From Lichtheimia corymbifera B2541 (Eukaryota; Mucoromycota; Mucoromycetes; Mucorales; Lichtheimiaceae): a DNA stretch of 64,000 bases. A model generated the notes under the pieces. The model was not told the origin of the DNA, did no database searches, and worked only from the letters and a program-made list of their open reading frames with translations. Position numbers and translations under genes: made by a program. The DNA is taken from the NCBI GenBank assembly GCA_000697475.1, contig JNEU01001167.1, positions 40,586 to 104,585 on the forward strand, in the 5' to 3' direction. Shown here piece after piece: positions 35,213-48,954 of this stretch; the first letter of the stretch is position 1, and every line of letters begins with the position of its first letter.

Positions 35213-36988
35213 GGTGGTTGTGGTTGTGGTAGTGAATGCAGAAGGAGAGGATAATTGCTGAGCATTGTTCCTTTTATATCGAGTGAACCCCGCTTATTCT
35301 ACCACCACAAATGTGGTCTTGGCTTTCATAATCACGCCCCGAAGCCAACGCTTGGCACTTTTGGACCCTACAATATGGATACGATCTTGGCTGGCATGGA
35401 CATTGTTGTGGCGGATCAAATGACGTGACCATAATAAATAAACATTGGAACATCAGCATTCGTGTTGATCCAACCTACCTACATGATAATGATAAACGTG
35501 TTGTTGTCCTAGCTCACCATGATCCCCGAGTGGCCTATAATTACTCAAAACATGGTACACAAAGTTATGCAGTTTTACGTGGTCCATCCACACGACACCA
35601 CGTATGTATTGTCGTTCTTTACTTTGGGTTGCATACCTGCCTTGCACTACAACTACACTTGCATCAACAAAGTTTTTTTCTGGATCACAAAGTTGCATAC
35701 ATATGTTTGAGAACTTTTCAACGGTTATAGAATTTATGCATTGTCATCAACCATACCATGTATACACATGATTGGGGTTACGGGGATCATACAACGACCA
35801 TAACATTGCATGTTTGGCATGTGTTAATTTTAGTTTTGCTTTTGGTTGCGAATCCACGAAGGTATCAACAGTTTGGGTGTGATCTTGCGTATGTGGTTCT
35901 CCATGGCATCGAAACCCGTGTTCTGCCGGCACGTGTGGGAATGCCGAGAAAGCTCTCGCATAGCTTTTTTGCTTCTTCTCGTGCGCCTACATTGGATACC
36001 AAAGTCAGATACAAGGCATCATGCGTTTGATAATGGGCAGACTACTTGCCTCCTCACGAGCCACATAGCATACACTCTTGAGTTGTCGTGTATTCGTGGA
36101 CATCCTGTATGTATTGTCTGCGGGGGCTGCGAACATAAACGCATGAAGCGTGAGTATTCAAATGCGAGCGTGTGGTGACCCATCATGTAACATGAATGGT
36201 ATTTCCCACTCGATTTAGTGATATTCACGATTTAATGATAACCTCTCATCCGAGCCAAGTTCAGCCGCAGGAAATACTACTGATTTGATTTAATGATGGG
36301 TGACACAGGTTGCCCTGATTACTGTATCATTGTACATACAAGAGACGACGACAATGAGGGCAGGATAACCGCGAAGGAATCAGCGCTCCACAGGTTGATA
36401 TTGTAAGCAATAAAAGTATGACAGAGGAAAGAGATGTGGGCAGCGGCAACGTTTTATTTTATCGTGCGCGGTGGTGGGCGTGTGAACTTGCGATAACAAA
36501 GAATGATAAATGTTTATTGAGAGTGATACATTGGTTCATGGGGCGATAAAGTCCCACCCAGGAAGGAATACAATGACAACAATGAAGCGCCAGAAATAAA
36601 AGGTATTAAGGAGTTACAGAGATGATTACAAATACCAATGCTATAGAGTATAAGGCGACTATGCCATCGTTGGCACCTTGCAGATGGTGGATAGATATAG
36701 TCAAATAAATGATTGTTGCTGTTGACGCAAGAAAAGGATAGCCTAGCTTGAAAATGATGATTAGATCCAAGTACTAGCTGGAACTCTTCAATGTAATTAC
36801 TTCATAGACGGTCCACTCATTGAAGGAATGCATATAAAAAGGAAGCGACAGGTTGCAGTATAATACAACAGATGAACCCGACACTATCATGCAAGAAATA
36901 GCGGTTAGTCACACAAGCGAGCTGCAGCTGGAATTTCAGAGCAACCTCCGTCTTACGCGTCGTTCTCTTTATTGCTACTCTTTTGAAA
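35213..36988. other. Intergenic with coding-like minus-strand fragments
   Basis: No gene I can model. Between 36230 and 35290 the minus strand has several successive open stretches in shifting frames (for example HNNVHASQDRIHIVG ending at a stop near 35298, and QLCDPEKNFVDASVVV at 35698-35453). They could be an unrecognised intron-rich gene or a decayed one; splice sites giving a continuous frame were not found. 36.25-36.98 kb appears empty. Confidence 0.35.
35271..35278 (-). promoter_or_regulatory. TATA box of the PRA1-family gene
   Basis: TATAAAAG on the minus strand, 59 nt upstream of the start codon, consistent with spacing at other genes in the window. Confidence 0.5.
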
Positions 36989-38305
<1,317 letters not shown>

Positions 38306-38557
38306 GCACGTATATACATACACCCCCCCCTCTTCATTAGCAGATAAAAATGATCTTTTATATATACCATCATCAACCATTGTAAGGGACGTGTGTCACA
38401 GTGGAGGGCGGCATAGACCCAATTTGGTCATGTCCAATCAAACACTGCTACATCGAATTGGAGCTGACTTGGCACGCTTTATCGTAACTGAGCTAGTGCA
38501 CTCTTTCTTCCTACACCTCCACCCACTCTTTTTCTTTATCCCGAGAAACGTCTTAAT

Positions 38558-40995
38558 ATGGCTCTGCTGGAAGTCAGCAGTCAAAAGACGCTGTTGAAGA
38601 CGGCTATTCTAGGCCTGATTGCAGCGGCAGCATTCTCATCACGTCTATTCAGTATTGTGCGCTATGAATCTGTCATCCACGAATTCGACCCTTGGTAAGT
38701 GTACACGCGTGTTGGAAGGAGGGGTGGACCACTCACAAAAAGTGTCCAATTGCAGGTTCAACTATCGAGCTACACGCATGCTTGTAAAGGATGGTTTCTA
38801 CGATTTCTGGAATTGGTTTGACGACCGGTCGTGGTATCCTTTGGGACGCGTTGTGGGAGGCACGGTGTATCCAGGTCTTATGGTGACTTCAGCCATCATT
38901 CACAATGTCTTGCACTATCTCAATTTCCAAGTCGATATCCGCAACGTGTGTGTATTGTTGGCACCCATATTTTCTGGCGCGACCGCCATTGCAACCTATC
39001 TATTGACAAAGGAGCTTAAGGATTCCTCGGCAGGATTACTTGCAGCAGCATTTATCGGCATTGCACCAGGCTACATCTCACGTTCCGTCGCTGGCTCGTA
39101 CGATAACGAAGGCATTGCCATCTTTTTGCTCATGTTTACCTTTTTCTTATGGCTCAAAGCACTCAAACTGGGATCCGCCTTGTATGGTGCATTCACCGCC
39201 TTTTTCTACTTTTATATGGTCGCCGCTTGGGGTGGCTATGTCTTCATCATCAACTTGATTCCACTTCATGTCTTTGTCCTAATGCTCATGGGTCGTTTCT
39301 CCACACGTATCTACGTCGCTTATTCCACATTCTACGTTCTCGGTACACTCATGTCCATGCAAATCCCCTTTGTTGGTTTCCAACCTACACGTACATCCGA
39401 ACACATGGCAGCATTGGGTAAAGTAATGATCATTGGGATTCTTTTTTATTTTGTATTGACTTTTTGAATAATAGGTGTGTTTGGCTTATGCCAGATTATG
39501 GGATTCGTCGAATTGTTACGCAGCCATCTTCAAGCCAAGCAATTCCAAACCGTGCTCAAGGCTCTTGTGTTGTCGACATTTGTTCTTGGATTTGCTGCTT
39601 TGGTTGGATTAACATATGCTGGTTACATTGCGCCATGGACAGGTCGTTTCTACTCGTTATGGGATACCGGTTATGCCAAGGTCCATATTCCTATCATTGC
39701 ATCCGTATCTGAACATCAACCCACTGCATGGGCATCGTTCTTTTTCGATTTGGAAATGCTTATCTTTTTGTTCCCAGCTGGCATTTACCTGTGCTTCCGC
39801 CAATTACGTGATGAGCACGTGTTTGTCATTGTCTATGGCATCTTTGCATCCTACTTTGCTGGTGTTATGGTCCGCTTGATGCTCACGCTCACTCCTGTCG
39901 TTTGTGTGTGCTCTGGTATTGCCGTTTCCACCTTGCTTGATACCTACCTTGATACAACCTCGATCGAACCTGCCAACCAAGAGTCTGCAGCAGCTGAATC
40001 ATCTGAAAAGAAAAAGGGAAAGCAAGCTGCATCAAAGTCTGCATCTTCGTCCTCTTCATCATCCGAACAATCCAAGAAACCAGGCATTTACACTCGTGAT
40101 TCTCGTACTTTGGTCGTCAGCAGCTTTATCTTTTTCTTGATTATCTTTGTGTGGCACTGCACTTGGGTTACTTCCAACGCATACTCAAGTCCTTCGATTG
40201 TATTGGCTTCCCGTAATCCTGATGGATCTCAGCACATTATTGATGATTTCCGTGAAGCTTACTACTGGTTACGCCGCAACACCAAGGAGGATGCCAAGAT
40301 CATGTCGTGGTGGGATTACGGATATCAAATTGCTGGTATGGCAGATCGTCCTACCTTGGTCGACAACAACACTTGGAACAATACCCATATTGCCACCGTG
40401 GGCCGTGCCATGTCTTCAGGTGAAGAAGATGCCTATGAGATTATGCAGAAACACGATGTCGATTATGTTCTTGTCATCTTTGGTGGTTTACTCGGTTATT
40501 CAGGAGATGATATCAACAAGTATTTGTGGATGATTCGTATTGCTGAAGGTAAAGAGAGACACGATGAAATGGATTAGGATGACTCATATTGATTTTATTT
40601 TAGGCGTGTGGCCTGACAAGATCAAAGAAGCAAACTATTTCACTGCAAGTGGCGATTATCGCGTTGATGATCAAGCATCCCCTGCTATGCGTAACTCGCT
40701 CATGTACAAGATGAGTTATTACCGATTCAATGAATTATTTGGTGGCCAACAACCCATGGATCGTGTTCGCCAACAACGACTCCCAGTCCAAGGACCCGAA
40801 CTCTCAGTATTGGACGAGGCCTTTACCTCGGAGAACTGGATTGTCCGTATTTATAAGGTCAAGGATCTTGATAACTTGGGTCGCTCTCATAAGGCTGCAA
40901 AAGATTTTGAAACTGGTAAAAAGAAGCGAAAGACCAGAAGCAAAAAGAGCAAGGAACGGAGACGACGCGCTGGTTCGATCGATGATCTCGATTAG
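38558..40995 (+). CDS. STT3: Oligosaccharyltransferase catalytic subunit Stt3
   Basis: Four exons: 38558-38694, 38756-39417, 39475-40548, 40604-40995 (754 aa). Multi-pass GT-C glycosyltransferase: the first lumenal motif EFDPW (42-46), [17 protein letters not shown] and the hallmark acceptor-binding WWDYG (545-549) are all present. It transfers the lipid-linked glycan to Asn in N-X-S/T sequons in the ER lumen. A Ser/Lys-rich insert ([17 protein letters not shown]) lies in the cytoplasmic loop after about residue 440. The basic C-terminal tail ([17 protein letters not shown]) should face the cytosol or contact ribosome/OST partners. AATAAA follows at 41023. Confidence 0.96.
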
Positions 40996-41245
40996 AGGAT
41001 AAGAAAGAGAGTGAACATAGTAAATAAAAGCAGCATGTACAACCTATTATCTCCCCATGATGAATATGAAATTTATTATCAATGTATGAAGGGCGACAGC
41101 TATAAAGCTAAGCTAAGCGGATGGTATTATGTAGTAGCCGGAATGTAGCAGCGTGGTCACTCAAACTGTGTGTGTCGATTTTTTTGTCACTCAGAGTTGG
41201 ATAGCGTCGTGCTTGCTTTTCCTCGCCCATACAAACTCTTCCAGT

Positions 41246-42630
41246 ATGATGCAACCAAATGACTTTGAGGTATGTCCCATTGACCCTTAATGCACCATTG
41301 AACCTTGAAAGCAGCCTTCCAGCATCGCGTGTTCCTTTTTGGCTGATCGGTTGGATTCTGCCATTTCGTAGGTTACTTCACCTCCCAGCGACGGCATATC
41401 TGGTCTCGAGTTTTCTCCGGTGGCTGATTACCTCGCAGTGTCTTCTTGGGATAACCAGGTAAGCGTCCATGGCAGCAAATTGAATGGCTAAAGTGGCGAT
41501 CTCTTTTTCTTATTGATCTTCATTGTTGCCAGATCCGGATATATGAAGTACAACCCAACGGCAGCACGACTCCGAAGGTAGCCTACTCGCACGAAGCACC
41601 TGCACTTTGCGTCACTTGGAGCAAGGTAAAGGAGGAAGAGGAGGAGGAGGAGGAGGAGGAGGGATAGGATGACTATAGGAGGGATGTCATTGACTAGCAT
41701 TCATCCTTTAGGACGGTACCAAAGTCGTATCGGGTGGTGGAGATAAAGCGGGTCGCATGATGGATATCAACACAGGCCAATCAACCCAAGTGGCTCAACA
41801 CAATGATTCAATCAGATGCGTCAAATTCCTTGATCAAGGACAGAATATACTTGCGACGGGTAGTTGGGATAAAACGATCAAGTATTGGGATTTGCGATCA
41901 CCACAACCTATTGGCACAGCACAATTGCCTGAACGTCTTTATGCCATGGATACACGAAGCAATTTACTCGTTGCAGGAACAGCCGACCGACACATTCTCC
42001 TCTTTGATCTAAACAACCCTACCACCATTTACAAGGTATGAAGCAAAAGGAGATATAGATATGAGATCATTGGATTAACCCCACATGATATATAGCAAAC
42101 GATTTCTCCTCTAAAGTGGCAGACGCGTGAGATTTCATGCTTTATCGACAGCAAAGGATACGCCATCGGCTCTATCGAAGGTCGAGTCGCCATTCAATAT
42201 ATTGATGATAAGGATCAAGCGTAAGTAATACTACTAGTGGCACATGGTGTTTTTTTTTTTTTTTTACTCTCTAACATGGACCTTGGTTGAATATAGTCGC
42301 AACTTTTCCTTCAAATGTCATCGTGACGGCAAAGAAGTGTATCCTGTCAATACAATTGCTTTCCATCCCACATATGGTACATTCTCCACCGCCGGCGGTG
42401 ACGGCACGATCAGCTTTTGGGATAAGGATTCCAAGCAGCGTCTCAAGAACTTTCCAAAAAAGACCGGCCCTATTCCATGCTCTACATTTAATCGAACAGG
42501 CAACATTTTCGCCTATGCTGTCAGCTATGATTGGACTAAAGGATACAAGCATGCCACACCTAATATGCCTAATAAGGTCTTTTTGCACCCTGTTCAGGAT
42601 GCCGACATTAAACCCAAACAAAGACGCTAG
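41246..42630 (+). CDS. RAE1: mRNA export WD40 protein Rae1/Gle2
   Basis: Six exons: 41246-41269, 41372-41458, 41533-41625, 41712-42035, 42096-42220, 42297-42630 (328 aa). WD40 blades read [46 protein letters not shown] and [13 protein letters not shown]; the Rae1-specific [21 protein letters not shown] and [15 protein letters not shown] are all found. Rae1/Gle2 binds the Nup98 GLEBS motif at the nuclear pore and promotes mRNA export. It is slightly shorter at the N-terminus than animal Rae1 (about 368 aa). The first exon codes 8 residues. Intron 3 holds a GAG-repeat tract and intron 5 a T16 tract. Confidence 0.94.
41630..41662 (+). repeat. GAG/GGA trinucleotide tract in RAE1 intron 3
   Basis: Purine-rich GAGGAG run inside the third intron. 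Short tandem repeat, noncoding. Confidence 0.8.
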
Positions 42631-43698
42631 TTTCCCATAACAACTCCATTATCATTGCCCCAACATTATTGCTCAGCATCCATGTCGTCATAACTGCATT
42701 AAAAAAGAGACACTTTGGGAGAACCATGTCGATCTCTCTCTTTTTTTATTTCACATGTATACGATATACTTTAAGGGGGGTTCTTACGATGAAAGGATAT
42801 GATCGATCGATATACTAATATGACGTTCGCTCTCCTGAAGCATGGGTTGAAAGCGTGTTTTACATATCCGGGAGCTAGCACATTCACCGATCCGAAAAGG
42901 TGCACACACAGACATAAAAAATTCATCGCCGATATGTAATGCATGCCTGACCATGCGAACCGTACAATGACGTTACGGCACGAGGCATATTGATACATTG
43001 ATCATTACGCACATCAAAAGGAGAATGGGTGTAGGTGTGTGAGAGAGAGCGAGAAGATTAGGACAAGGGAGAAGGGGTGAGATTCATTGCTTCTCTCCAT
43101 CTCTCTCTCTATCATCAGCCACTTCGGCTTAACGAACAAATGGTAACTTTTTCAGGAAGGGAGAACTTGGATGAGTGAAAGCAACAAGAACCATCATTAT
43201 GTATCACAGAACAAGGGAAAAGGGGAAATAAAGAACATCGAGCATTCTATTAGGATGCTTATTCATCCTTGGGAGTAGTAGTAGTAAAGACCTGACAGGA
43301 ATACACGTTATATTACGGAAGTTGAAAGGAGGAAATCAAGTACACTATATGAAAGGGGTGAGATAGTAGAATAGCTTAACTCGCGCGAGGGGTGAAGCAC
43401 AAAGGAGAATAAAGAGGAGCGACAAACGATGAACTTGGCCAACCCCAACCATCCCCCAAATAGCTGCTGGAGGAGGATGTGGGGGCAACACCTAAGCAAG
43501 ATGTTCTTTCTTCATTCGTATATAGCTGGGGAAAAAAAGTAGTAGCAAAAGTGTACTTGCTCTTTCGTAAAAGTGAATGGCATTTGACGGATGTAATGAC
43601 AGGTTAATCAATCTCACAACAACACAAAGCATAACCATGCTCCTTTACTAGTAAGGTTCCGAGAATAGGGGATGAGGAGTTGCAGCACAAAAAGTGAT

Positions 43699-43727
<29 letters not shown>
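43699..43727. repeat. (CA)n microsatellite
   Basis: About 14 uninterrupted CA units about 270 bp upstream of the homeobox start codon. Confidence 0.95.
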
Positions 43728-43729
<2 letters not shown>

Positions 43730-43932
43730 TAGGGATTGTCAATACGAGCACATCAGCTGCAATCCGTGTGCCGAAAACCTGCCGGAAATACGGATACATC
43801 TATATGCCAAAAGACAACACACGTCGCCTGCTTTATTAGAAAAGGGGATGACTATAAACCCAAAACAACTTGTTGCTTTTGCAAAGCCTCATCCATCTCC
43901 ATGGTGGCGATAACCTTTCTTGTATAGCCAGT

Positions 43933-43940
43933 CTATATAA
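43933..43940 (+). promoter_or_regulatory. TATA box of the homeobox gene
   Basis: CTATATAAG, about 60 nt upstream of the ATG at 43997. Confidence 0.5.
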
Positions 43941-43996
43941 GACGGTGGAATATAAGCTGGGTCGGTGCACTTTGGTCTAAAAGGAGCACATAAACT

Positions 43997-44539
43997 ATGG
44001 TCGACAACAACAACACTACTACTACAACAACAATGGCATATGATGATGGACGATCCGTACTCAGTATCCAGAATCTGCTTTCACCTATAGACGAAGGAGA
44101 AAATAAAATGACAACGACTGCTATCACTACTACTACGAAAACAACCAGACGTTCACGTGCCAAAACCAAGCGTAAACGAGCATCACCCTCACAGCTTGCT
44201 GTATTAAACCAGGTGTTTAATCAAACGTATTTTCCCTCCACTGAGCTGCGTAATGAGCTAGGCAAGCAGCTCGGCATGAACCCTCGCACCGTGCAAATAT
44301 GGTTCCAAAACAAACGTCAAGCCCTTCGTGCACGTGATCGTGCTTGTCGCCAACAACAACACCTTACTACTACCACTGCACCCATGTCTCCACCTTTATC
44401 ACCCAATCATGCCATCTCTTTGCCTCCATTAAGGTTAACTCTGGCATCATCATCATCACCATCCTTTCCATGCCATAGCCCTATCTCTACTCTTCCTAGC
44501 CCATCATCCATGGTTGACTTGAATCCTTTGCACTACTAG
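43997..44539 (+). CDS. Homeodomain transcription factor
   Basis: Single exon, 180 aa. The homeodomain spans about residues 54-113: basic arm RAKTKRKRASPSQ, helix I-II region QLAVLNQVFNQTYFPSTELRNELGKQLG, and recognition helix RTVQIWFQNKRQALR with the invariant WFQNKR. It is closer to fungal Yox1/Pho2-type typical (60-residue) homeodomains than to TALE mating-type factors, because there is no three-residue loop insertion. Flanking sequence is Thr-rich (N-terminal) and Ser/Pro-rich (C-terminal). It binds DNA in the nucleus; targets unknown. Intronless with a clear TATA box. Confidence 0.92.
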   Translation: MVDNNNTTTTTTMAYDDGRSVLSIQNLLSPIDEGENKMTTTAITTTTKTTRRSRAKTKRKRASPSQLAVLNQVFNQTYFPSTELRNELGKQLGMNPRTVQIWFQNKRQALRARDRACRQQQHLTTTTAPMSPPLSPNHAISLPPLRLTLASSSSPSFPCHSPISTLPSPSSMVDLNPLHY

Positions 44540-45501
44540 TTTTATGGTCTTTTCTCATTTGCTACATTCTTTTCTTTTACAAAATTACGATCACTCCTAC
44601 TATTACTACTACAAGTATTACGCACCACCCACTCAACAACACCTAATCTTTATGGCTTGCCCCCCTCTTACGTATTATTAAGTTTTCTCTTGGATGAAAA
44701 GGCTTTCTCTTTATTTGTATGATAGAATGCTTTAACCTTTTGCATTGAACCTCCTTATGATTCGAAACATATATCACCCCACCAGCACGGATGATCATTG
44801 TATGTTATCCAGCAGCCATAAACTACTACTACTATTTTTCACCAGCTTACTCTGATTTGCATGTTGATGGATTGGAGTGACCCCATGTAATCTCTTTTTA
44901 CTAGAAATTAATCCCAATCGCCATTTTTCTCGTGTCCCATGAACTTCATCGTGCACCCTCTGTTTCAACTTTTCTCACTTTTATGAACGACCCCAGCTTA
45001 GAGAGGGCCCACTGTAATGATTTCTCATTAAAAGAAGCCTATCAGCTCTCGTTCTATAGTATATGGGGAACGGTCTTGGACAACATTTAACATCTCGCTA
45101 TGTACGTCTCCCGCAAGTATTCGAATACAATGCGCAAGAAGAGTCTCATTGTTGTATATCCGGTGATAATAACATTATTATGGATGGGGCATCATGTTGA
45201 CGTTACATGCGCGTCGCCAAGACAAACGTGTATTGATGGATAAAGTATGACGAGAACTTAAAATAGGTTGAGATGATGTGAGGAGGAGGAGGAGGGGAGG
45301 ATAAAGAATAGAGGTAAAAAAATGTTGCATATATAGAGTATAAAAGGTTGTCAAGGAAGAAAAAAAGTTGTTGTATTGCTGGAGCCAGCCCAAGTATCAC
45401 GCGGAATCGTTGGGACGCGCATGCTGTGTGTGTGTGTGTGAATATCGGTTCTGGTGTGGCTACTGTGGTGTGTGTGTGTGTGTGTGTGTGTGTCGATTTG
45501 C
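44540..45501. other. Convergent 3' intergenic
   Basis: 3' regions of the homeobox gene (plus) and the NBP2-like SH3 gene (minus), with two TG-repeat tracts at 45425-45440 and 45467-45493 just past the SH3 gene stop. No gene seen. Confidence 0.5.
45425..45493. repeat. Two (TG)n tracts in the SH3 gene 3' region
   Basis: Dinucleotide repeats at 45425-45440 and 45467-45493, split by unique sequence, ending 9 bp from the stop codon of the minus-strand SH3 gene. Confidence 0.9.
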
Positions 45502-46517
45502 TTAAATGAATTCAACATACGTTTCCGGTATGAGACCCGTGTCATCTTCGACATCAGCAATCAACCAACCCTAATATTGTATAGGCTATAAGAATCATGG
45601 TTGTATAGATGCAGTCATGGCTACTTACAGGGCACTGCCGATATTGAACCCACACGACATCACCTGCCTTCATGCCAATTTCGTACTCAGTCTCAGGTAC
45701 AAAGTCGTAGAGTGCTCGTGCTTGACATCCGTTGAACTCAGAAGAGGATAGTGATACTATTGATGTGCGTCGTTCCACAGGCTGACCATAATGCAATGGT
45801 GAAGACTCGGGGTATGCAAAATCTCGTATCAACACTGGAAATGCTGCTTCTTGTTGTTCTAAATAGCTTTTTGTTAAATGGAAAAAGAGAGAGCGAGTGT
45901 GATTGATCCTTTTACCTGTACAATGGCTTGTCCGAACACTATTTGATGACTTGGTCTAAAGAAAGAGGATGGGAAAATGAAAAAAGGTGGTAAACAACAT
46001 GACGATCTCCTTTCTTGTCACATGATGTTACCGATGAGGAGGGTGGTTCCTGCACAGCAGGTTCATCATCTTTGATAGGATCATCTGATTGTGGTGGTGG
46101 AGAAGGTGGAGCTGAATAATCTCTCAACGAGGGTGGCTTTATCAGGTCGAGATCCTTGGTCGGCGATGTCTTTTCTTGTGAAGTATATGAACTTGCAGCT
46201 GACGTATGATCACTCCTCGTATCACCACTATCTTTCTTTGTTGCTGACCGAAAAGTACGCTTAGAAATGGAGCCGCCCTTACGAGCAAACTAACGAGATA
46301 TAAGGGAGAGCACAGTTGGGTTGGTCTGTGTGTTTTTCTTTTGTGTATGCGACACCTTTGAGTGTGTGTGTGTGTGTGTGTGGGAGAGAGTGAAAGAGAG
46401 CAAAGATAGTAGGGTGTGTGTGTGTGTACTTGAATGGGGATTCCCGAATTCGTTTGGTTACTGTCCCATTACCTTCTTGAGCAGCAAGGCTAACGTGATC
46501 GCAGTGGAAAGGCTCAT
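45502..46517 (-). CDS. NBP2/Skb5-like SH3-domain protein
   Basis: Five exons: 46517-46473, 46289-46032, 45955-45916, 45858-45629, 45570-45502 (213 aa). One C-terminal SH3 domain (about 159-213): ARALYDFVPETEYEIGMKAGDVVWV, GWLIADVEDDTGLIPETYV. The acidic RT loop and the GLIPETYV ending resemble yeast Nbp2 and fission-yeast Skb5, adaptors that bring a phosphatase or PAK kinase to MAPK pathways. The N-terminal 115 residues are Ser/Pro-rich and disordered. Odd feature: the first exon codes MSLSTAITLALLLKK, a short hydrophobic stretch unlike a soluble adaptor, so the true start may differ. Intron 1 carries TG tracts. The adaptor role is inferred from similarity. Confidence 0.8.
46362..46428. repeat. 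(TG)n tracts in intron 1 of the SH3 gene
   Basis: TG repeats at 46362-46382 and 46414-46428, separated by a GA-rich spacer; noncoding, inside intron 46290-46472. Confidence 0.85.
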
Positions 46518-47547
46518 GGCAATGTCATAAAAGAAGAAAAAAAGGAAGGGAATGGGGACTTTGTGTGCAGGACAAAAAAGTAAGTAGTTGAGTGAGAGAG
46601 AGAGAGAATGAGTAGTGTGTTTGGAGCGGGCGATAAACCTTGGCACCAAAAAGTTGCAGGTTAGAAGACTGATTGGATCACAGCAGTAGCTAAACACACC
46701 CACACAATACGGTACAAACAAACAAAAAAGAAAAAAAGAGATATATATCATACTTGTCGATACAGCGTGATTGTACCTAAACAAGCAGACAGTAAGGGGA
46801 TATGAGTGAACAAGGAGGACATACAACCATGGTCCTTTCTTTTTGTGTACCCATTAGAATTCCACACACAGAGTAGCCAATATAAACAAGCCTGTTGTTG
46901 TTTGTACGTACAATGGCAACACGTTGATCATAATGGAATGAGGGTGGCCACATTGTCTTAGATAATGACTACAGCTTCATTATTCGAGAACCATATGAAA
47001 TGAGACGCAGTACTAAAAATGAAGGAGGAAACTTTTTTAGATTGTACAACCTTCCAAAGCACTCTCTATTAAAAGTATGTGCTTGCACCTCCTCATCTTC
47101 CCCACAATATTACTGTGTTAATGTGTGTGCGCACCTATCTCCCTTTGCTTATGAGATCAACAGCAGCGCCGAGCGATCATGTGGTGGCACATGAATGCAA
47201 ACACAGATAACACCGAGAGTGATACCATAACGCTAACTTAGTGTGATATGCGCGCTTTTACCATACATTCTATTCATGATAAACGTTGGCTCGCTCACGA
47301 CTTTATAATTATTTAATTGATGTACATTGCTCACTAATATACCCTCCTCCAACAAGCACCGTGAGAACAGGTCAATCCTCGCACAGTTCACTGGTCGATC
47401 ACCTATCAAGATTCCTCCTTATCCTGCTCGGATAAAGAAACCGATCATGCCCTTTGTTCCCAAGCAGCCTTCAGCAAATGCAGTAATGGATCATATTTCC
47501 CCATCCAGAATGTATTTCCTTTAATCATATATATATACACAGCTCCT
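46518..47547. other. Intergenic
   Basis: Promoter side of the NBP2-like gene and 3' side of the pyrophosphatase gene, both on the minus strand. No gene supported. Confidence 0.5.
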
Positions 47548-48954
47548 CTATAGATAAAACCACTTGTCGTCATTGCCTGCCTTCTTTTCGTCTTCATTGG
47601 GTGATGATACCAGTGCCTAATACGTGTATGTTAGTGAGTGTCTTTTTACCATCATGATGGGTTATTTCTATTTTACCTGACCCGATGGCGAGGGGATATT
47701 AGCATCAGCCACCTTATAGGGGGAGTCTTGGATCGTCGAATTCACCCTAGATAATGATGCACTTGTTAACCACTGTCATTGCTTTCTCCCCTTTTTCCAA
47801 CCCGTGATCCTCTTCCTTTTGCATAGTACTTACACGCTAAGATCATATGCCTCCGTTTTGCATGGTATTTTGCCCTGCACAAGTCTCTTCCATGCATCAT
47901 GGGTTTCTGCAATGATATGTGTCGCATAGGCCTATACTGGATGAGTGTTTTTGTCACTGGATACCGAATAAATCAATATCTTACCTTGTTCTTGCAGTCA
48001 CCATCAAAAGCAAATTCATTGGCTGGTTTGCCATCAGGCATCTTGTATATTTTGAACCAATGTCGGGTGGCATGGATCAAGCCAGGCATATGCTTCTCCA
48101 CATCTTCAATATCTGTTACATCGAATCGAGAGAGAGAGAGAGAGCTCGTTAAATTCATGCTCATTTCGCATCAAATCTCCCCCACACTATTTTTTTACCA
48201 TTCAACTTGTCGGCAAGAGGATCACGTGAATCAATGACCAGGACCTTCCAATCGGTTTCTCCTTCATCCAACAATGCCATGATACCCAATGCTTTCACTT
48301 GCTTGACTTCGCCTGGTGTACCAACGCATGAACCAATTTCGCATACATCAATCGGATCATTGTCGCCACGTGCTTGCGTATCTGGATGTGTCGCTGTGGG
48401 ATCTTCCCAAGTCTAAAGATCAACGTTAATGATGATGATGATTTGATTTGATTGCATCAATCGCTTACTTGTGGCAGGCAACCATAGTTCCAGATATAAC
48501 CTTTGTAAGGAAAACAATTGCGTACAAAGCGAAGTTTGCCCTTTTTCACGTCTTGCTTTAAAGGATTGAAAGCTTCTCCAGTCGCTATCTATGATACACG
48601 CTCTATGAGATGGGCTGACTCTCCACTACCACGACTACCATTATTCTCTTACCTCTACTTTGGCGTTTGACCATCGTGGGATCTCAACCACCATGTTGTA
48701 CAGTGTCTTTTCTTCGTTGGCATACAGTGGAATATCATGGAAAGGTGAAATCGTCTTGCCATCCTTTTCTATAAACCCAATGAGCATCGCGCACAGTGAC
48801 ATTGCAAACGTTACACGCACGTACGGAAACCAACCCGGTAAGAAGGAGTAAACTGCTGACCAATGCTGGTAGCCTTGTAAGCCGACGATGAATACGACAC
48901 GCGTTGAATTGAAATGCGAGCAATGCTTGTTCGAAGCGTGCTGAATGGGAACAT
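47548..48954 (-). CDS. PPA2: Mitochondrial inorganic pyrophosphatase
   Basis: Eight exons: 48954-48825, 48768-48653, 48588-48469, 48412-48199, 48112-47985, 47931-47834, 47746-47677, 47616-47548 (314 aa). The N-terminus ([17 protein letters not shown]) is a presequence-like Arg/Ser-rich helix, pointing to the matrix form (yeast Ppa2) rather than the cytosolic Ipp1. Core motifs: [39 protein letters not shown], the family I signature DNDPIDV (139-145) with its metal-binding Asp residues, [12 protein letters not shown] and [10 protein letters not shown]. It hydrolyses pyrophosphate to phosphate. A long in-frame reading through intron 1 exists but lacks family sequence, so the spliced form is used. 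Confidence 0.92.

Larger units (their letters stand above)
42631..43996. other. Intergenic, homeobox gene promoter
   Basis: No gene seen. Holds the RAE1 3' end, a dinucleotide CA repeat and a TATA box of the homeobox gene. Confidence 0.5.
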
